Assembly (NCBI GenBank): GCA_900545265.1
Contig: UQYI01000007.1
Coordinates: 1 to 64,000, forward strand
Direction: 5' to 3'
DNA from: an uncultured Eubacteriales bacterium
Lineage (GTDB): Bacteria > Bacillota > Clostridia > Christensenellales > CAG-138
Length of the DNA stretch: 64,000 bases
Both the position numbers and the translations under genes were made by a program. The notes under the pieces are model-generated. The model worked only from the letters and a program-made list of their open reading frames with translations, searched no databases and had not been told where the DNA came from. The first letter of the stretch is position 1; the number at the start of each line of letters is the position of its first letter. This document shows, in pieces, positions 43,056 to 52,251 of the stretch.

Positions 43056-43085
43056 AGGGGCGCTCACAGCGGCGCCCCTTTTTTC
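43056..43085 (+). terminator. Terminator of nrdD
   Basis: GGGGCGC (43057-43063) pairs with GCGCCCC (43072-43078), followed by TTTTTT. Confidence 0.85.
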
Positions 43086-43112
43086 TGGAAAATCAATACA
43101 GGAGTAATGCAT

Positions 43113-44033
43113 ATGTTGGATGTGATCATCGTAGGCGGCGGTCCCGCAGGCATGACCGCTGCTCTGTACGCCCGGCGCAACGGAAAAAGCGCCCTGATCA
43201 TCGAAAAGCAGGGCTTCGGCGGTCAGATCACCTATTCCCCTCAGGTAGAGAATCTGCCGGGGTTTCTTTCTCTCAGCGGCAATGAATTTGCCGACAGATT
43301 TCTGGAGCAGGTTCTGTCTCAGGGAGCCCAGGTAGAGCTGGAAACCGTTATTGCCGTGACCCCCACCGGCACAGGTTTTGCCGTAAAAACGGAAGAGGGC
43401 AGCGTTTTTGAAAGCCGGACAGTGATCCTGGCCACCGGCGTCCGCCATCGCCTTCTGGGACTTCCCGGAGAAGAAGCGCTTATCGGCAGCGGCATTTCCT
43501 TCTGCGCCGTATGCGACGGAGATTTTTATAAGGATCAGACCGTTTGTGTAGCCGGCGGCGGGAATTCCGCCCTACAGGAAGCCATTCTCCTTTCCGACAA
43601 ATGCAAAAAAGTCATTCTTCTTCAGGATCTGCCGGTATTTACCGGAGAGCAGCGGCTTCAGGAGGTGCTTTTTGCCCGTAAAAATGTAGAAGCTTGCCCC
43701 AATACCCGGATTCTGAGCCTGCTGGAAGAGCAGGGAGAACTTCGCGGCCTTTCTGTGGAAAACAAGGCTACCGGAGAAACGCGCAGCATCCTATGCGACG
43801 GACTGTTTGTAGCCATAGGACTTCTGCCGCAAAACGACGTTTTTTCTTCTCTGGCGCCCCTGGATGCCAACGGCTACTTTGACAGCAGTGAAAACTGCCT
43901 GACTCCTACTCCCGGTCTTTTTACCGCCGGAGACTGCCGGAAAAAGACGCTACGTCAGGTAACCACTGCCGCCGCAGACGGCGCCGTGGCCGCTATGGCT
44001 GCCTGCCGGTATATAGACGGGGTACAGGCATGA
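43113..44033 (+). CDS. trxB: Thioredoxin reductase-like FAD protein
   Basis: A 306-residue flavoenzyme: FAD motif VIIVGGGPAGMTAALYARR, the redox pair CAVCDGD (Cys 131 and 134), NAD(P) motif CVAGGGNSALQEA, and the second FAD motif GLFTAGDCR. It reduces thioredoxin or glutaredoxin-like proteins with NAD(P)H. The start is ATG 43113, 8 bases after AGGAG; the ATG at 43107 is too near. It lies directly after nrdD, whose C-terminal thiol domain may be its partner, and is coupled to dut (ATGA). Confidence 0.93.
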   Translation: MLDVIIVGGGPAGMTAALYARRNGKSALIIEKQGFGGQITYSPQVENLPGFLSLSGNEFADRFLEQVLSQGAQVELETVIAVTPTGTGFAVKTEEGSVFESRTVILATGVRHRLLGLPGEEALIGSGISFCAVCDGDFYKDQTVCVAGGGNSALQEAILLSDKCKKVILLQDLPVFTGEQRLQEVLFARKNVEACPNTRILSLLEEQGELRGLSVENKATGETRSILCDGLFVAIGLLPQNDVFSSLAPLDANGYFDSSENCLTPTPGLFTAGDCRKKTLRQVTTAAADGAVAAMAACRYIDGVQA

Positions 44034-44467
44034 ACATCCCCCTTAAAAAGCTCCATCCGGAAGCTCTGATCCCCACTCGCGGCTCTGCTTCCGCCGCCGG
44101 GTACGATCTGTATGCCTGCCTGCCTCAGGGGCCCGTGACTCTGGCGCCCGGGGAAACTCTTGCCATTGGCACCGGTATCACCTGCGCCCTGCCGGAAGGG
44201 TATTTTGCCGCCTGCTTTGCCCGCAGCGGACTGGCGCTGCGTCAGGGACTTCGCCCTGCCAACTGTGTAGGTGTGGTAGACAGTGATTACCGTGGAGAAT
44301 ACATCGTGGCTCTGCACAACGACAGCGGGGAACCGCGCACCGTATCTCACGGCGACCGCATCGCCCAGCTGGTATTGCTGCCCTATGTACCCATGGAATT
44401 CGTCCAGACCGATGTTCTGGACGAAACACAAAGGGGAAGCGGCGGCTTCGGCTCCACAGGCAAGTAA
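44030..44467 (+). CDS. dut: dUTP diphosphatase
   Basis: A 145-residue trimeric dUTPase with all five motifs in order: ASAAGYDLYA, ARSGLAL, VGVVDSDYRGEY, GDRIAQLVL, RGSGGFGSTG. It turns dUTP into dUMP for thymidylate synthesis and keeps uracil out of DNA. ATGA overlap with trxB. Together with nrdD and nrdG this makes a nucleotide-supply neighbourhood. Confidence 0.95.
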   Translation: MNIPLKKLHPEALIPTRGSASAAGYDLYACLPQGPVTLAPGETLAIGTGITCALPEGYFAACFARSGLALRQGLRPANCVGVVDSDYRGEYIVALHNDSGEPRTVSHGDRIAQLVLLPYVPMEFVQTDVLDETQRGSGGFGSTGK

Positions 44468-44502
44468 CTTGCCCCGCATGCACCGTATATACGGGAGGTC
44501 AA

Positions 44503-45441
44503 ATGGGAAACACATTCTTTTTCGGTTGGGAACCGGCTCTTATGGCATGGCTTCAGGCCAATCTGGGGGTCTTTGGCGTAAAGCTGGCAGTCTTCCTTAC
44601 CCTTTTCGGACAGGAGACCATTATGGTGCTGCTGCTGGGCTATTTTTACTGGTGCCGCAGCAAAGAGATCGGCATCTATATGGGTACCAATCTTTTTGCC
44701 GTTTCCGTATGGAATCCGCTGCTGAAAAACATCTTTCTTCGCCGGCGGCCCTATTTTGACTGTCCGGAGATCACTTGCCTGAAAAAGGTCTCTGAAAATG
44801 CGGATCTATATGACATTGCCGCCCAGGGATATTCCTTTCCCAGTGGCCATTCCTCCAGTGCCGCCGCCCTGTACGGATCCTTGGCCCGGTGGTTCAAAAA
44901 GCGCTGGCTCACCTTCTGTTGTGGGATACTTATTCTGCTGGTAGGCGTCAGCCGCTTCTGTTTGGGCGTACATTTTCCTACGGACGTGCTGGTCGGCTGG
45001 GCTTTGGGGCTTCTGGCGGTATTTCTGGTTCCCTGGCTGAAAACCGTGCTGAAAAAGAAATGGCTCTTTTATCTGGTGCTGCTGCTCACGGCTCTGCCGG
45101 GTCTGTTCTACTGCACTACCTCCGATTATTACACCAGCCTTGGCATGATGATCGGTTTTTTTGCCGGAAATCTTTTTGAAGAGCGCTTTGTCCGTTTTCA
45201 AAATACCCGTTCCATTCCCCGCTCCGTTCTGCGGATACTGGGCGGCATAGGGATATACCTGGGGCTCAACGCTCTGTTGAAGCTTCCCTTCTCCGGGGAA
45301 TTTCTTTCCTCCCCTGCCTTTGCTGCACGCATGGTACGCACCGCACGATATGCCGTGATCCTGTTTGTGGATATAGGTCTGTACCCTGCGCTCTTTGCCC
45401 TGACCACCCGTATCGGATGGAAGAAGAAGCCGGTACAGTAA
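44503..45441 (+). CDS. PAP2-family membrane phosphatase
   Basis: A 312-residue protein with about eight membrane segments. The three phosphatase motifs are KNIFLRRRP, SFPSGHSSS and SRFCLGVHFPTDVLVGW. This branch dephosphorylates phosphatidic acid, undecaprenyl diphosphate or related lipids at the outer face. It follows dut by 35 bases with GGGAGG upstream and ends at a strong terminator. The extra C-terminal membrane helices beyond the catalytic core are typical of the longer Clostridia forms. Confidence 0.88.
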   Translation: MGNTFFFGWEPALMAWLQANLGVFGVKLAVFLTLFGQETIMVLLLGYFYWCRSKEIGIYMGTNLFAVSVWNPLLKNIFLRRRPYFDCPEITCLKKVSENADLYDIAAQGYSFPSGHSSSAAALYGSLARWFKKRWLTFCCGILILLVGVSRFCLGVHFPTDVLVGWALGLLAVFLVPWLKTVLKKKWLFYLVLLLTALPGLFYCTTSDYYTSLGMMIGFFAGNLFEERFVRFQNTRSIPRSVLRILGGIGIYLGLNALLKLPFSGEFLSSPAFAARMVRTARYAVILFVDIGLYPALFALTTRIGWKKKPVQ

Positions 45442-45459
45442 TAAAATGCAAAAACGCAC

Positions 45460-45498
45460 ATGGAGGCAGGCACATATATGCCTGCCTCCATTTTATTT
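45460..45498. terminator. Bidirectional terminator between PAP2 and LCP genes
   Basis: A perfect 13-bp stem, ATGGAGGCAGGCA (45460-45472) and TGCCTGCCTCCAT (45479-45491), loop catata, then TTTATTTTT. Confidence 0.92.
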
Positions 45499-45533
45499 TT
45501 CATTCCCTGGCAGCGATGGCCGCCACACTCTTT

Positions 45534-46952
45534 TTATCGGAAATCCACGGTGACCGTATTGATGTCCGTATCCATGGTCCAATCCGAGCGTACGCTCCAT
45601 GTCAGTTTTTCCGGATAGGAAAGAGCCTTGGCCAAAGCTTCGGTATTCTTGCGCATGGGCCCCAGCAGCTTTTGCAGGGCGGCTGTCCGACCGGGTTCAA
45701 GGTCGTCTCCCACATTTTCAAACGCTTCCTGCGCCTGCAGCAGGCTGTCTTCCAAAGCGGCCTGCAAAGAACGGGTCTCTTCCGGCAAATCCGCCTGTTC
45801 TCTGGAAAATACCAGCACCTTGGCTCCGTTGCGCAGGTATTTCAGCGCCCGGAACCCCGTTTTTTTCAGCCACCGGGCATACTCATAAGAGACCCTGCTC
45901 TGAGGTTTCACCTGAAGGCCGAAAAGTGTTTCTATCAGCTCCGTCCGCCCGGATTGATCCAAAAACATAAAATTCCAGTCCGCCGCAGAACGGATCTCAC
46001 CGGGCATGGTATACATGCCGATGGTCTCTGTATCCAGCCGGGCGGCAAAGTTCATGAGCGCCACCTGCTGCTGCAGGGTCAGATTGGTATATACCCCCTT
46101 CTGCAAGGTGCGCATCAGTGCCGGGATTTTGCTCAGCGTCCCTTCCTTTTTCAGCTGCTCAAACAGAGCCAGCAGCATACGTTTGCAGCGGTTCATGCGG
46201 CCCTTGTCTCCCAATTCCCCGGTGGCATTTTTTCTGGCCCGCATATAGTCGCTGATGCCCTCGCCGTCCAGATGCTGCATACCCTTCTTATACCTGCGGC
46301 CGCTGCTGCCGGTATACTGCATATCCATATCAAAATCCACACCGCCCAGCAGATCACCGATCTGAGCCACCTGATCCACATCAATGGCACAGTAATACTC
46401 TACCGGAATCCCTCCCAGCATCCACTCCGCCGCCTGGCAAACCTGTCGGAATCCCGCCTCGGTTTTGCCGCCGCCATAATTGAGTATACCGTTGAGCTTG
46501 TAAAATCCGTCTACCCCTTCCATATTCACAAAAGTATCCCGAGGCAGGGAGAGCAGATCCACCTTTTTCTCCTGGAAGTTCACCGCTACCAGGATCAGCG
46601 CATCCGTATGGCAGTCTGCCGTGGGACCGTAACTTTCCAATACGCCGGCTTCTTTATCGATCCCCATAAGCAGAATGTTGACCAATGCGGGCGTTTCCTC
46701 TTCAGCAGCCCGGGCGGTCGGCGCCGGTGTGGAAGGCAAATCCGGATCCTCATCCGCCGCAGCAGACGTAGGCGTTGCTTTCCGTGCGGAAATATGAAAC
46801 AGGGATTCCGGCCGGTTCAGCGTTTGATGCAGGCAGGCTCCCAGAAAAGCGCCCGCCACCAGCAATCCCGTCAGCAAGAATATCCACAGAGTCCTTTTTT
46901 CGTTTTTCTTTTTATTATCGTTTCCCTGGGAAGAGACCGGCTCCTTTTCCAT
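45534..46952 (-). CDS. LytR-Cps2A-Psr (LCP) family protein
   Basis: A 472-residue membrane-anchored protein. A basic N-terminus and one helix (about 22-42) precede a linker and the LCP domain (about 88-300), with VNILLMGIDKE, HTDALILVAVNF, DLLSLPRDTFVNM and GRMNRCKRML, which hold the Asp and Arg residues that bind polyprenyl pyrophosphate. LCP enzymes attach glycopolymers such as teichoic acids or capsule to peptidoglycan. About 170 further C-terminal residues are not recognised. ATG 46952 has AAGGAG upstream. Confidence 0.9.
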   Translation of the reverse strand: MEKEPVSSQGNDNKKKNEKRTLWIFLLTGLLVAGAFLGACLHQTLNRPESLFHISARKATPTSAAADEDPDLPSTPAPTARAAEEETPALVNILLMGIDKEAGVLESYGPTADCHTDALILVAVNFQEKKVDLLSLPRDTFVNMEGVDGFYKLNGILNYGGGKTEAGFRQVCQAAEWMLGGIPVEYYCAIDVDQVAQIGDLLGGVDFDMDMQYTGSSGRRYKKGMQHLDGEGISDYMRARKNATGELGDKGRMNRCKRMLLALFEQLKKEGTLSKIPALMRTLQKGVYTNLTLQQQVALMNFAARLDTETIGMYTMPGEIRSAADWNFMFLDQSGRTELIETLFGLQVKPQSRVSYEYARWLKKTGFRALKYLRNGAKVLVFSREQADLPEETRSLQAALEDSLLQAQEAFENVGDDLEPGRTAALQKLLGPMRKNTEALAKALSYPEKLTWSVRSDWTMDTDINTVTVDFR

Positions 46953-47482
46953 GGAAAATGCTCCTTTCGTTTTCGGCAGTACCGTATGGTATAGTGTGTC
47001 CCGGGTAGTCCGTTCCATACCTTACTACATTGTCCATGCAGGGTCTGCTTTTGATTTTATGGAGTATACCATATCTCTGCAAACGGATTGCAAACTTTTC
47101 TTGACCAAGGTGCAACATTTACACGGGAAAAGCAATCTCATAAAGCCATAACCGCCCTCTCCTTGCTTTTATGCTCCGTTTTATTCGCCGTTATTCATGG
47201 TCTTATCCTGGCCGTATTCCGATGGTGCCTTCAGATCTGCTGCATATTCTTTCCTGCACAAGTTTCATTTTCTCCCCCACTTCCTGTAAAAATGTTTATT
47301 TCAGCAAGAAATGCAGGAGAAATTGCAGGAGAAGCGTTACAGAAAAAGCAATTATGAGAAAAAAGGAAAAAAAGCTTGCCAGCAGTCAGGCAGATGGTTA
47401 AAATGTGTATATATTCCGTGGCAGGGATATAATTTTGGCCGTACTTATCTTGTGCCAAAGCAAAAAAACAGGAGGAATTCAC
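46953..47482. other. AT-rich non-coding gap between divergent surface-protein genes
   Basis: About 530 bases with no supported gene between the LCP gene and the repeat lipoprotein. It is AT-rich compared with its surroundings and contains isolated -10-like TATACT and TATAAT elements on both strands, without well-placed -35 boxes. AGGAGGAATTCAC precedes the ATG at 47483. No strong hairpin was seen. Confidence 0.4.
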
Positions 47483-48850
47483 ATGAAAAAGACTTGGCTT
47501 GCAATGCTTCTGGTTGTTGTGATGCTCTTCTCCCTGGTTGGCTGCTCCAATGAACAGGCCGATCAGAAGAGTGAACCCACCGCTGAACCCGTTGCAGAAG
47601 TCACCGAAGCCCCCACTGAGGCTCCTACCGAAGCGCCTACCGAAGCCCCCACGCCGGAACCCGTACAGGGCGTAAAGAAAGTCACCGTTCTGAACACTCT
47701 GGTCAAGGATCTTACTCCCGCCAAGGGCGAAGAGACCCGTTTCAACGCTTTCTGGCTTCCCTCCTACAATATTGGGGAGATCGCCGAAAAGAACTTCTAC
47801 TTCATGCCCGAAGCCACTGATGTGGTGGCGGTGGTAGCCTATACCGACGGTTATACCGATGACGGCACCGATACCTATGAGACTCTGGCAGCCAAAGGTC
47901 TGAGTCTCAAGTATACCGACGCCAAGGGCAACGAATATGATGTATTCACCGGCCCCACCCAGAAAAAGGACAACATGCCCCAGTTCATGGGCTATTTCAC
48001 TGTAGGCCACGTCTGCGCCCTGTTCATGCAGCCCGACGGCTGGAACGTTAAGGAGCTTTTTGATGAGATCGCCATGGCTCAGGCCGATGCTTATGACTTT
48101 ATCTGTGCCGACGGCTATTCCGAGACCATCCAGGCCGCCGATCTGGAAAAGGTGAGCATCTTTGATAAGGACGGTTCCATTGACGCTACCTCCATCGCTT
48201 ACCCCGACTACACGCTCCAGAACATCCGCTATATCGTACCCACCGGCCTCACCAAGGAAAGCACTCCCGGTGAGGGGATCCAGCAGATCGTTGTCATGCC
48301 CAATGCAGAAGGCATACTGGATACCGAAGCTCCTTACACCCTGAACTTCGGCGGCACCATTTATGAAGCCTATGCCGTGACCGACGTCATGGATAAGGCC
48401 GGCATCGCCTCTGATACCTGCAAGGCCATCTCCTGGAAGGACGGCTTCGAGTATGAGTACGATATGGAAGCTTTCAAAGCCTCTTACATCTGCCTGAACA
48501 ACAAGAAGGGCAACGATGCCTTTACCTGCGGTCAGAAGCAGGCCTACAACGCCCTTTGCAAGAGTGCCGGCTACTACGTCTTTGACGCTGACGCTCTGGT
48601 ATACGTACCCTCTGTGGAATCTCTCCCCGATGGTTACACCGTAGCCGACCTGTTCAAGGCCATCGGCATGCAGGAAGCCGCCTCTTACAACTTCATCTGC
48701 GCTGACGGTTACAAGGAAGAGATCTCCGCCGACGAGCTGGCCAATGTGAAGCTGTTCATCAATGCTGCCGGTGACGGTGTGGATGCTACCTCCATCGCCT
48801 ATCCCGATCAGAGCCTGATGAATATCCTTACCATCGAGCCTGCCGCATAA
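47483..48850 (+). CDS. Lipoprotein with duplicated DGY domain
   Basis: A 455-residue lipoprotein: MKKTWLAMLLVVVMLFSLVGC (lipobox LVGC), an EAPT-repeat linker, then two matching domain ends. The first has PDGWNVKELFDEIAMAQADA and YDFICADGYSETIQAADLEK; the second has PDGYTVADLFKAIGMQEAAS and YNFICADGYKEEISADELAN; both continue to DATSIAYPD. The DGY-x(8)-E/D-L pattern recalls the sulfite-oxidase-like molybdopterin-binding fold, without the cofactor Cys being evident. AGGAGG before ATG 47483. It precedes the poly-gamma-glutamate region but is separated by a stem-loop. Confidence 0.7.
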   Translation: MKKTWLAMLLVVVMLFSLVGCSNEQADQKSEPTAEPVAEVTEAPTEAPTEAPTEAPTPEPVQGVKKVTVLNTLVKDLTPAKGEETRFNAFWLPSYNIGEIAEKNFYFMPEATDVVAVVAYTDGYTDDGTDTYETLAAKGLSLKYTDAKGNEYDVFTGPTQKKDNMPQFMGYFTVGHVCALFMQPDGWNVKELFDEIAMAQADAYDFICADGYSETIQAADLEKVSIFDKDGSIDATSIAYPDYTLQNIRYIVPTGLTKESTPGEGIQQIVVMPNAEGILDTEAPYTLNFGGTIYEAYAVTDVMDKAGIASDTCKAISWKDGFEYEYDMEAFKASYICLNNKKGNDAFTCGQKQAYNALCKSAGYYVFDADALVYVPSVESLPDGYTVADLFKAIGMQEAASYNFICADGYKEEISADELANVKLFINAAGDGVDATSIAYPDQSLMNILTIEPAA

Positions 48851-48867
48851 GCAGACCTATCCCATCA

Positions 48868-48898
48868 GGGGATCCTCTTGCAGCAAGAGGATCCCCTT
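48868..48898 (+). terminator. Stem-loop after the DGY lipoprotein gene
   Basis: A perfect 13-bp stem, GGGGATCCTCTTG (48868-48880) and CAAGAGGATCCCC (48884-48896), with a 3-base loop and a short TTT. Termination may be partial. Confidence 0.6.
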
Positions 48899-49014
48899 TG
48901 CATACTCCCTTCAAAGAAGAAAAACTCCCCTGTTTTCCGCTGAATCCGGCAAGAAAAAATGAGAAAATATAGATTCCCGGAAATCGGAGGAGTATACTTG
49001 TACATAGAACAGGT

Positions 49015-49034
49015 TGTCCGTTTTTCAACGGACA
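49015..49034 (+). promoter_or_regulatory. Leader hairpin upstream of the gamma-glutamyltransferase gene
   Basis: TGTCCGTT (49015-49022) pairs perfectly with AACGGACA (49027-49034) around tttc. It is followed by TTGTTG and TATAAG-like elements and then GGAGG before the GTG at 49079. It may be an operator or a short leader structure; no firm promoter could be assigned. Confidence 0.4.
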
Positions 49035-49078
49035 GATTGTTGCTCATTTTATCTTATAAGGAACCGGAGGATGTCATT

Positions 49079-50893
49079 GTGAAAAGAACGCTCTCTCTTT
49101 GTCTGGCCCTGCTGATGGCTTTGACCCTTCTGGCTGGCTGCCAGAAGCAGCAGACTGCCGAAACGCCCAAAGAACCTTCTGCCACCGAGGCTCTCACCCA
49201 GGCAACCGCCGAACCCGTCCCCACGGAAGAGCCCATTAAGGGTGCTTATGAAGGAGACGATTACGGCACCGGCGCTGTTGGTGAATTTGGCGCTACCGCC
49301 TGCGCCGACCCCATTGCCGCCCAGATCGGCGTGGACATTCTGAAAGCCGGCGGCAACGCTGTGGACGCAGCCGTAGCCATGATCTATGCCGTTGGGCTTC
49401 TGGAGCCCGCTGCCTCCGGCATCGGCGGTGCAGGCCAGATGCTTATCTACCTGAAGGAGCAGGATCGCTACCTGGTGCTGGAATACATGACGCAGGCCCC
49501 CGGCGCTGCCGTGGCCGGTGAGATCAGCACCGATACCTCCTCCAATCCCCCCTCTCCCGAATCCATCGCCATCCCCGGTGTGGTGCACGGCACCATGACC
49601 GCTTTGGAAAAGTACGGCACCATGACTCCGGCTCAGGTGCTTCAGCCGGTCATCGATCTGGCCCGCAACGGTTTCACTCTGCCGGAGCGCTGGAACACCA
49701 ATCTGGAAGGCCGCTATGCCAACCTTTCCGCTTACCCCTATACCATGGGCATCTATACCGATGACGGCTTCTTCTACAGCCATGGCCAGACCATCTATAA
49801 TAAGGACCTGGCCGACACACTGGAGCTCATCGCCAACGGCGGCAAGGAAGCTTTCTACAACAGCGACTTCACCCAGAAGATGGTGGATTATATCCAGAGC
49901 ATCGGTGGTCTGCTTACCCGGGAGGACTTCGCTCAGTACGAAACCAAAGAGCGGGAAGCCATCTCCACCACCTATCGGGGCAAGAAGGTCTATACCGTAG
50001 GCGGTCCCTCCAATGGTGGCACCGCCCTGCTGGAGATGCTGAACATCATGGAGAATTTCGACATGGCCGCTCTGGGTCACGACAGTATGGAGGCCGTTAA
50101 GGTCACCGCTGACGCCTACGCCATGGCCTGCATGGACGGCGTAGCCTTCATGGCCGACCCTGACTACTATAACCTGCCTACCGAAGAAATGATCAGCAAG
50201 GAATACGCTGCAGAGCGGGCCTCCAAGATCGATCTGACCACCTATCTCAAGAACGCCAAGAAGGGCAACCTTACCGTGACCCTTTCCGAGACCGGTGAAA
50301 AGGTAGATGCCGACACTACTCCCGATCAGGGCGGCACCACCCACCTGTCCGTTATGGATTCCTATGGCAACGTAGTTTCCACCACCAACACCAACGGTAT
50401 CAACTTTGGCTCCGCCGTAGCCGTCCCCGGCACGGGCTTTGTATTCAGCGCTCATCTGGGCAATCTGAACAACTCCGCTACCGCCAAGGTCAACAAGCTC
50501 ATGCCTTATATCCGGGTGCGCACCACCATCTGCCCCTCCATCGTGGCCGATGAAAACGGTGTTCCCTTCATGGCCGTAGGTTCCCCCGGCAACTGGGCGC
50601 TGGTTTCCGCCGTGGCCATCACCATCTCCAACGTCATTGATTATGACATGAACGTGGCGCAGGCCATCAATGCCCCCCGTATCTACCGGGATAAGAACAG
50701 CAAGCAGCTTTCCATCGAATCCCGCTATGGGGAGGAAGTGCTCCAGAAACTCACAGACCTGGGCTTTGAGATCAGCGATGAAGGCGAGCTGGGTGCGCAC
50801 GTAGGCTGCGTAGCCGCCATTTACCATGGGGCTGACGGCAAATTCTATGCCGGCGCAGATTACCGCCGTCTCTATGGCGCTGCCGCCTATTGA
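49079..50893 (+). CDS. ggt: Gamma-glutamyltransferase lipoprotein
   Basis: A 604-residue gamma-glutamyltransferase starting at GTG 49079, 8 bases after GGAGG. MKRTLSLCLALLMALTLLAGC gives a lipobox LAGC, so the enzyme sits on the outer face of the membrane. GGNAVDAAVAMIYAVGLLEP and SGIGGAGQMLI are in the large subunit. The self-cleavage and nucleophile site is QGGTTHLSVMD with Thr at about 420. The end YAGADYRRLYGAAAY matches the family. It transfers or hydrolyses gamma-glutamyl groups; CapD, a relative, trims and anchors poly-gamma-glutamate. First gene of the proposed poly-gamma-glutamate operon. Confidence 0.93.
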   Translation: MKRTLSLCLALLMALTLLAGCQKQQTAETPKEPSATEALTQATAEPVPTEEPIKGAYEGDDYGTGAVGEFGATACADPIAAQIGVDILKAGGNAVDAAVAMIYAVGLLEPAASGIGGAGQMLIYLKEQDRYLVLEYMTQAPGAAVAGEISTDTSSNPPSPESIAIPGVVHGTMTALEKYGTMTPAQVLQPVIDLARNGFTLPERWNTNLEGRYANLSAYPYTMGIYTDDGFFYSHGQTIYNKDLADTLELIANGGKEAFYNSDFTQKMVDYIQSIGGLLTREDFAQYETKEREAISTTYRGKKVYTVGGPSNGGTALLEMLNIMENFDMAALGHDSMEAVKVTADAYAMACMDGVAFMADPDYYNLPTEEMISKEYAAERASKIDLTTYLKNAKKGNLTVTLSETGEKVDADTTPDQGGTTHLSVMDSYGNVVSTTNTNGINFGSAVAVPGTGFVFSAHLGNLNNSATAKVNKLMPYIRVRTTICPSIVADENGVPFMAVGSPGNWALVSAVAITISNVIDYDMNVAQAINAPRIYRDKNSKQLSIESRYGEEVLQKLTDLGFEISDEGELGAHVGCVAAIYHGADGKFYAGADYRRLYGAAAY

Positions 50894-50954
50894 TCCTCAT
50901 TAACAAGCTGCGGCGGCAGGAAGCCTGCTTTCTGCCGCCGGGAAGGATTTTATT

Positions 50955-52238
50955 ATGCGTGAAGAATACATTCTCGCCATCGTAATGCTGGGACTGGTGG
51001 CTCTTGTGCTGGCCTTCACCAAAAACGACCGCAAATGGTGGACGCCTGCCCTGCTTCTGGCTGCCGTAGCAGGAAGTCTGGCGGCAGGCATGGGACTCCG
51101 GTTCCGGGAGATCGTAGAAGGTTCCTTTGGTTTTCTGGATGCTCTGCTGCCGGTAGTCATGGCTGCTTTGTTTTTGCGGATGCTCAAGGATAACGGGGCA
51201 TGGGGTCTGCTTTTTGATAAACTTGCAGGCCGCAGCCCTCTTGGCGCCAGCTTCGGACTGCTGTTTTATCTGGCTCTGCCCGGGATGCTCACCGGATGCG
51301 CCAGCATGGGCGTGCTTATGAGCGCCGTCCCTGTCTATGACTATCTGCAAAAGAGAAACGTCCCCAAGTCCAAAGCCGTATCCTTTATTGCCGCCGGGTC
51401 TTTTCTGGGCATGATGCTGCCGCCCAACTGCCTGCCGGCCATCATTGCGGCCAACGGCGCTGGCAGTGTGCTTCCTACCCCCTATGTTGGCTTCTTCCTG
51501 CCTCTGCTGGTGCTGAGCGCGCCGGCCTTCCTCCTCTGCGGTCTGCTCTTTGCCGGACTGTTTAAGGACGAACCCGCCGCCGCTCCTGCCGCTGAAAAAA
51601 AGGCCTCTTTGCTGCCGCTGTTCCCGCTGGGGCTGGTGCTCCTGCTGGTGCTGATAGACGGACTTCTGGGTTCCTATTTGTATATCGGCGGCCAGACCCT
51701 TGTCTTTCTGATCGGGTTGGTGCTGGCAGCTCTGCTCCCCGCCGTAAAGCGGAATGCCAAAGGTGTCCTTTCCAGCCTGATGCAGGGCATTACAGACTGT
51801 GCCCTGCCTGTAGCAGCGGTATTTGCCCTTGGCTCTTTTATTGAAGTCAGCTCCATGAACGGCATCCGGGGCGTTTACAGCCTGCTGATCCTGCCCTATT
51901 CCACTACGGCGGTGATGCTGGCGCTTATGGCTCTGAGTCTGCTGGTTGGCTTCTTCTTCTCCGCTCCCCTCCCGGCTTTCTTTATTGCCTACGCCGTATT
52001 TCCCATCGGCTGGCTGGCCAACACCGTTACCGTAACGGGCTGTGCCGCCGCCATCGGGCTGGCCTGGCTCATTGCCTGTCGGGGCGGGCTGGTATCTCTG
52101 GTAAGAGATGAGCTTTCTCTTCCGGAAGTATCCTACAAAGAAACAGTCCCCGGTCTGCTTCTGGCGGGACTGCCCGTGCTGCTTATGGCAGTGCTGCTGG
52201 TAGTCTTTGGAGACAGCATGACGGGTCTTATCCTGTAA
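50955..52238 (+). CDS. TRAP/DctM-like large permease, cassette 1
   Basis: A 427-residue integral membrane protein with about 11-12 hydrophobic segments. LPGMLTGCASMGVLMSAVPV and GSFLGMMLPPNCLPAIIA (a GxxxGxxxPP motif) are like the conserved loops of DctM-type TRAP large subunits and other ion-transporter superfamily members. It lacks a classical DctP binding protein and a DctQ small subunit nearby; instead a 48-residue membrane protein follows 13 bases later. A role in moving glutamate, gamma-glutamyl peptides or short polymers is inferred from the operon only. Confidence 0.75.
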   Translation: MREEYILAIVMLGLVALVLAFTKNDRKWWTPALLLAAVAGSLAAGMGLRFREIVEGSFGFLDALLPVVMAALFLRMLKDNGAWGLLFDKLAGRSPLGASFGLLFYLALPGMLTGCASMGVLMSAVPVYDYLQKRNVPKSKAVSFIAAGSFLGMMLPPNCLPAIIAANGAGSVLPTPYVGFFLPLLVLSAPAFLLCGLLFAGLFKDEPAAAPAAEKKASLLPLFPLGLVLLLVLIDGLLGSYLYIGGQTLVFLIGLVLAALLPAVKRNAKGVLSSLMQGITDCALPVAAVFALGSFIEVSSMNGIRGVYSLLILPYSTTAVMLALMALSLLVGFFFSAPLPAFFIAYAVFPIGWLANTVTVTGCAAAIGLAWLIACRGGLVSLVRDELSLPEVSYKETVPGLLLAGLPVLLMAVLLVVFGDSMTGLIL

Positions 52239-52251
52239 GGAGGGCAGCCAT

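Noticed and set aside
40620..43448. A 942-codon open frame on the minus strand
   Set aside because: Antisense of nrdD and the start of trxB, both certain by motif.
49049..50827. A 592-codon minus-strand frame rich in Gly, His and Val
   Set aside because: Antisense of the gamma-glutamyltransferase gene; composition is that of a shadow frame.
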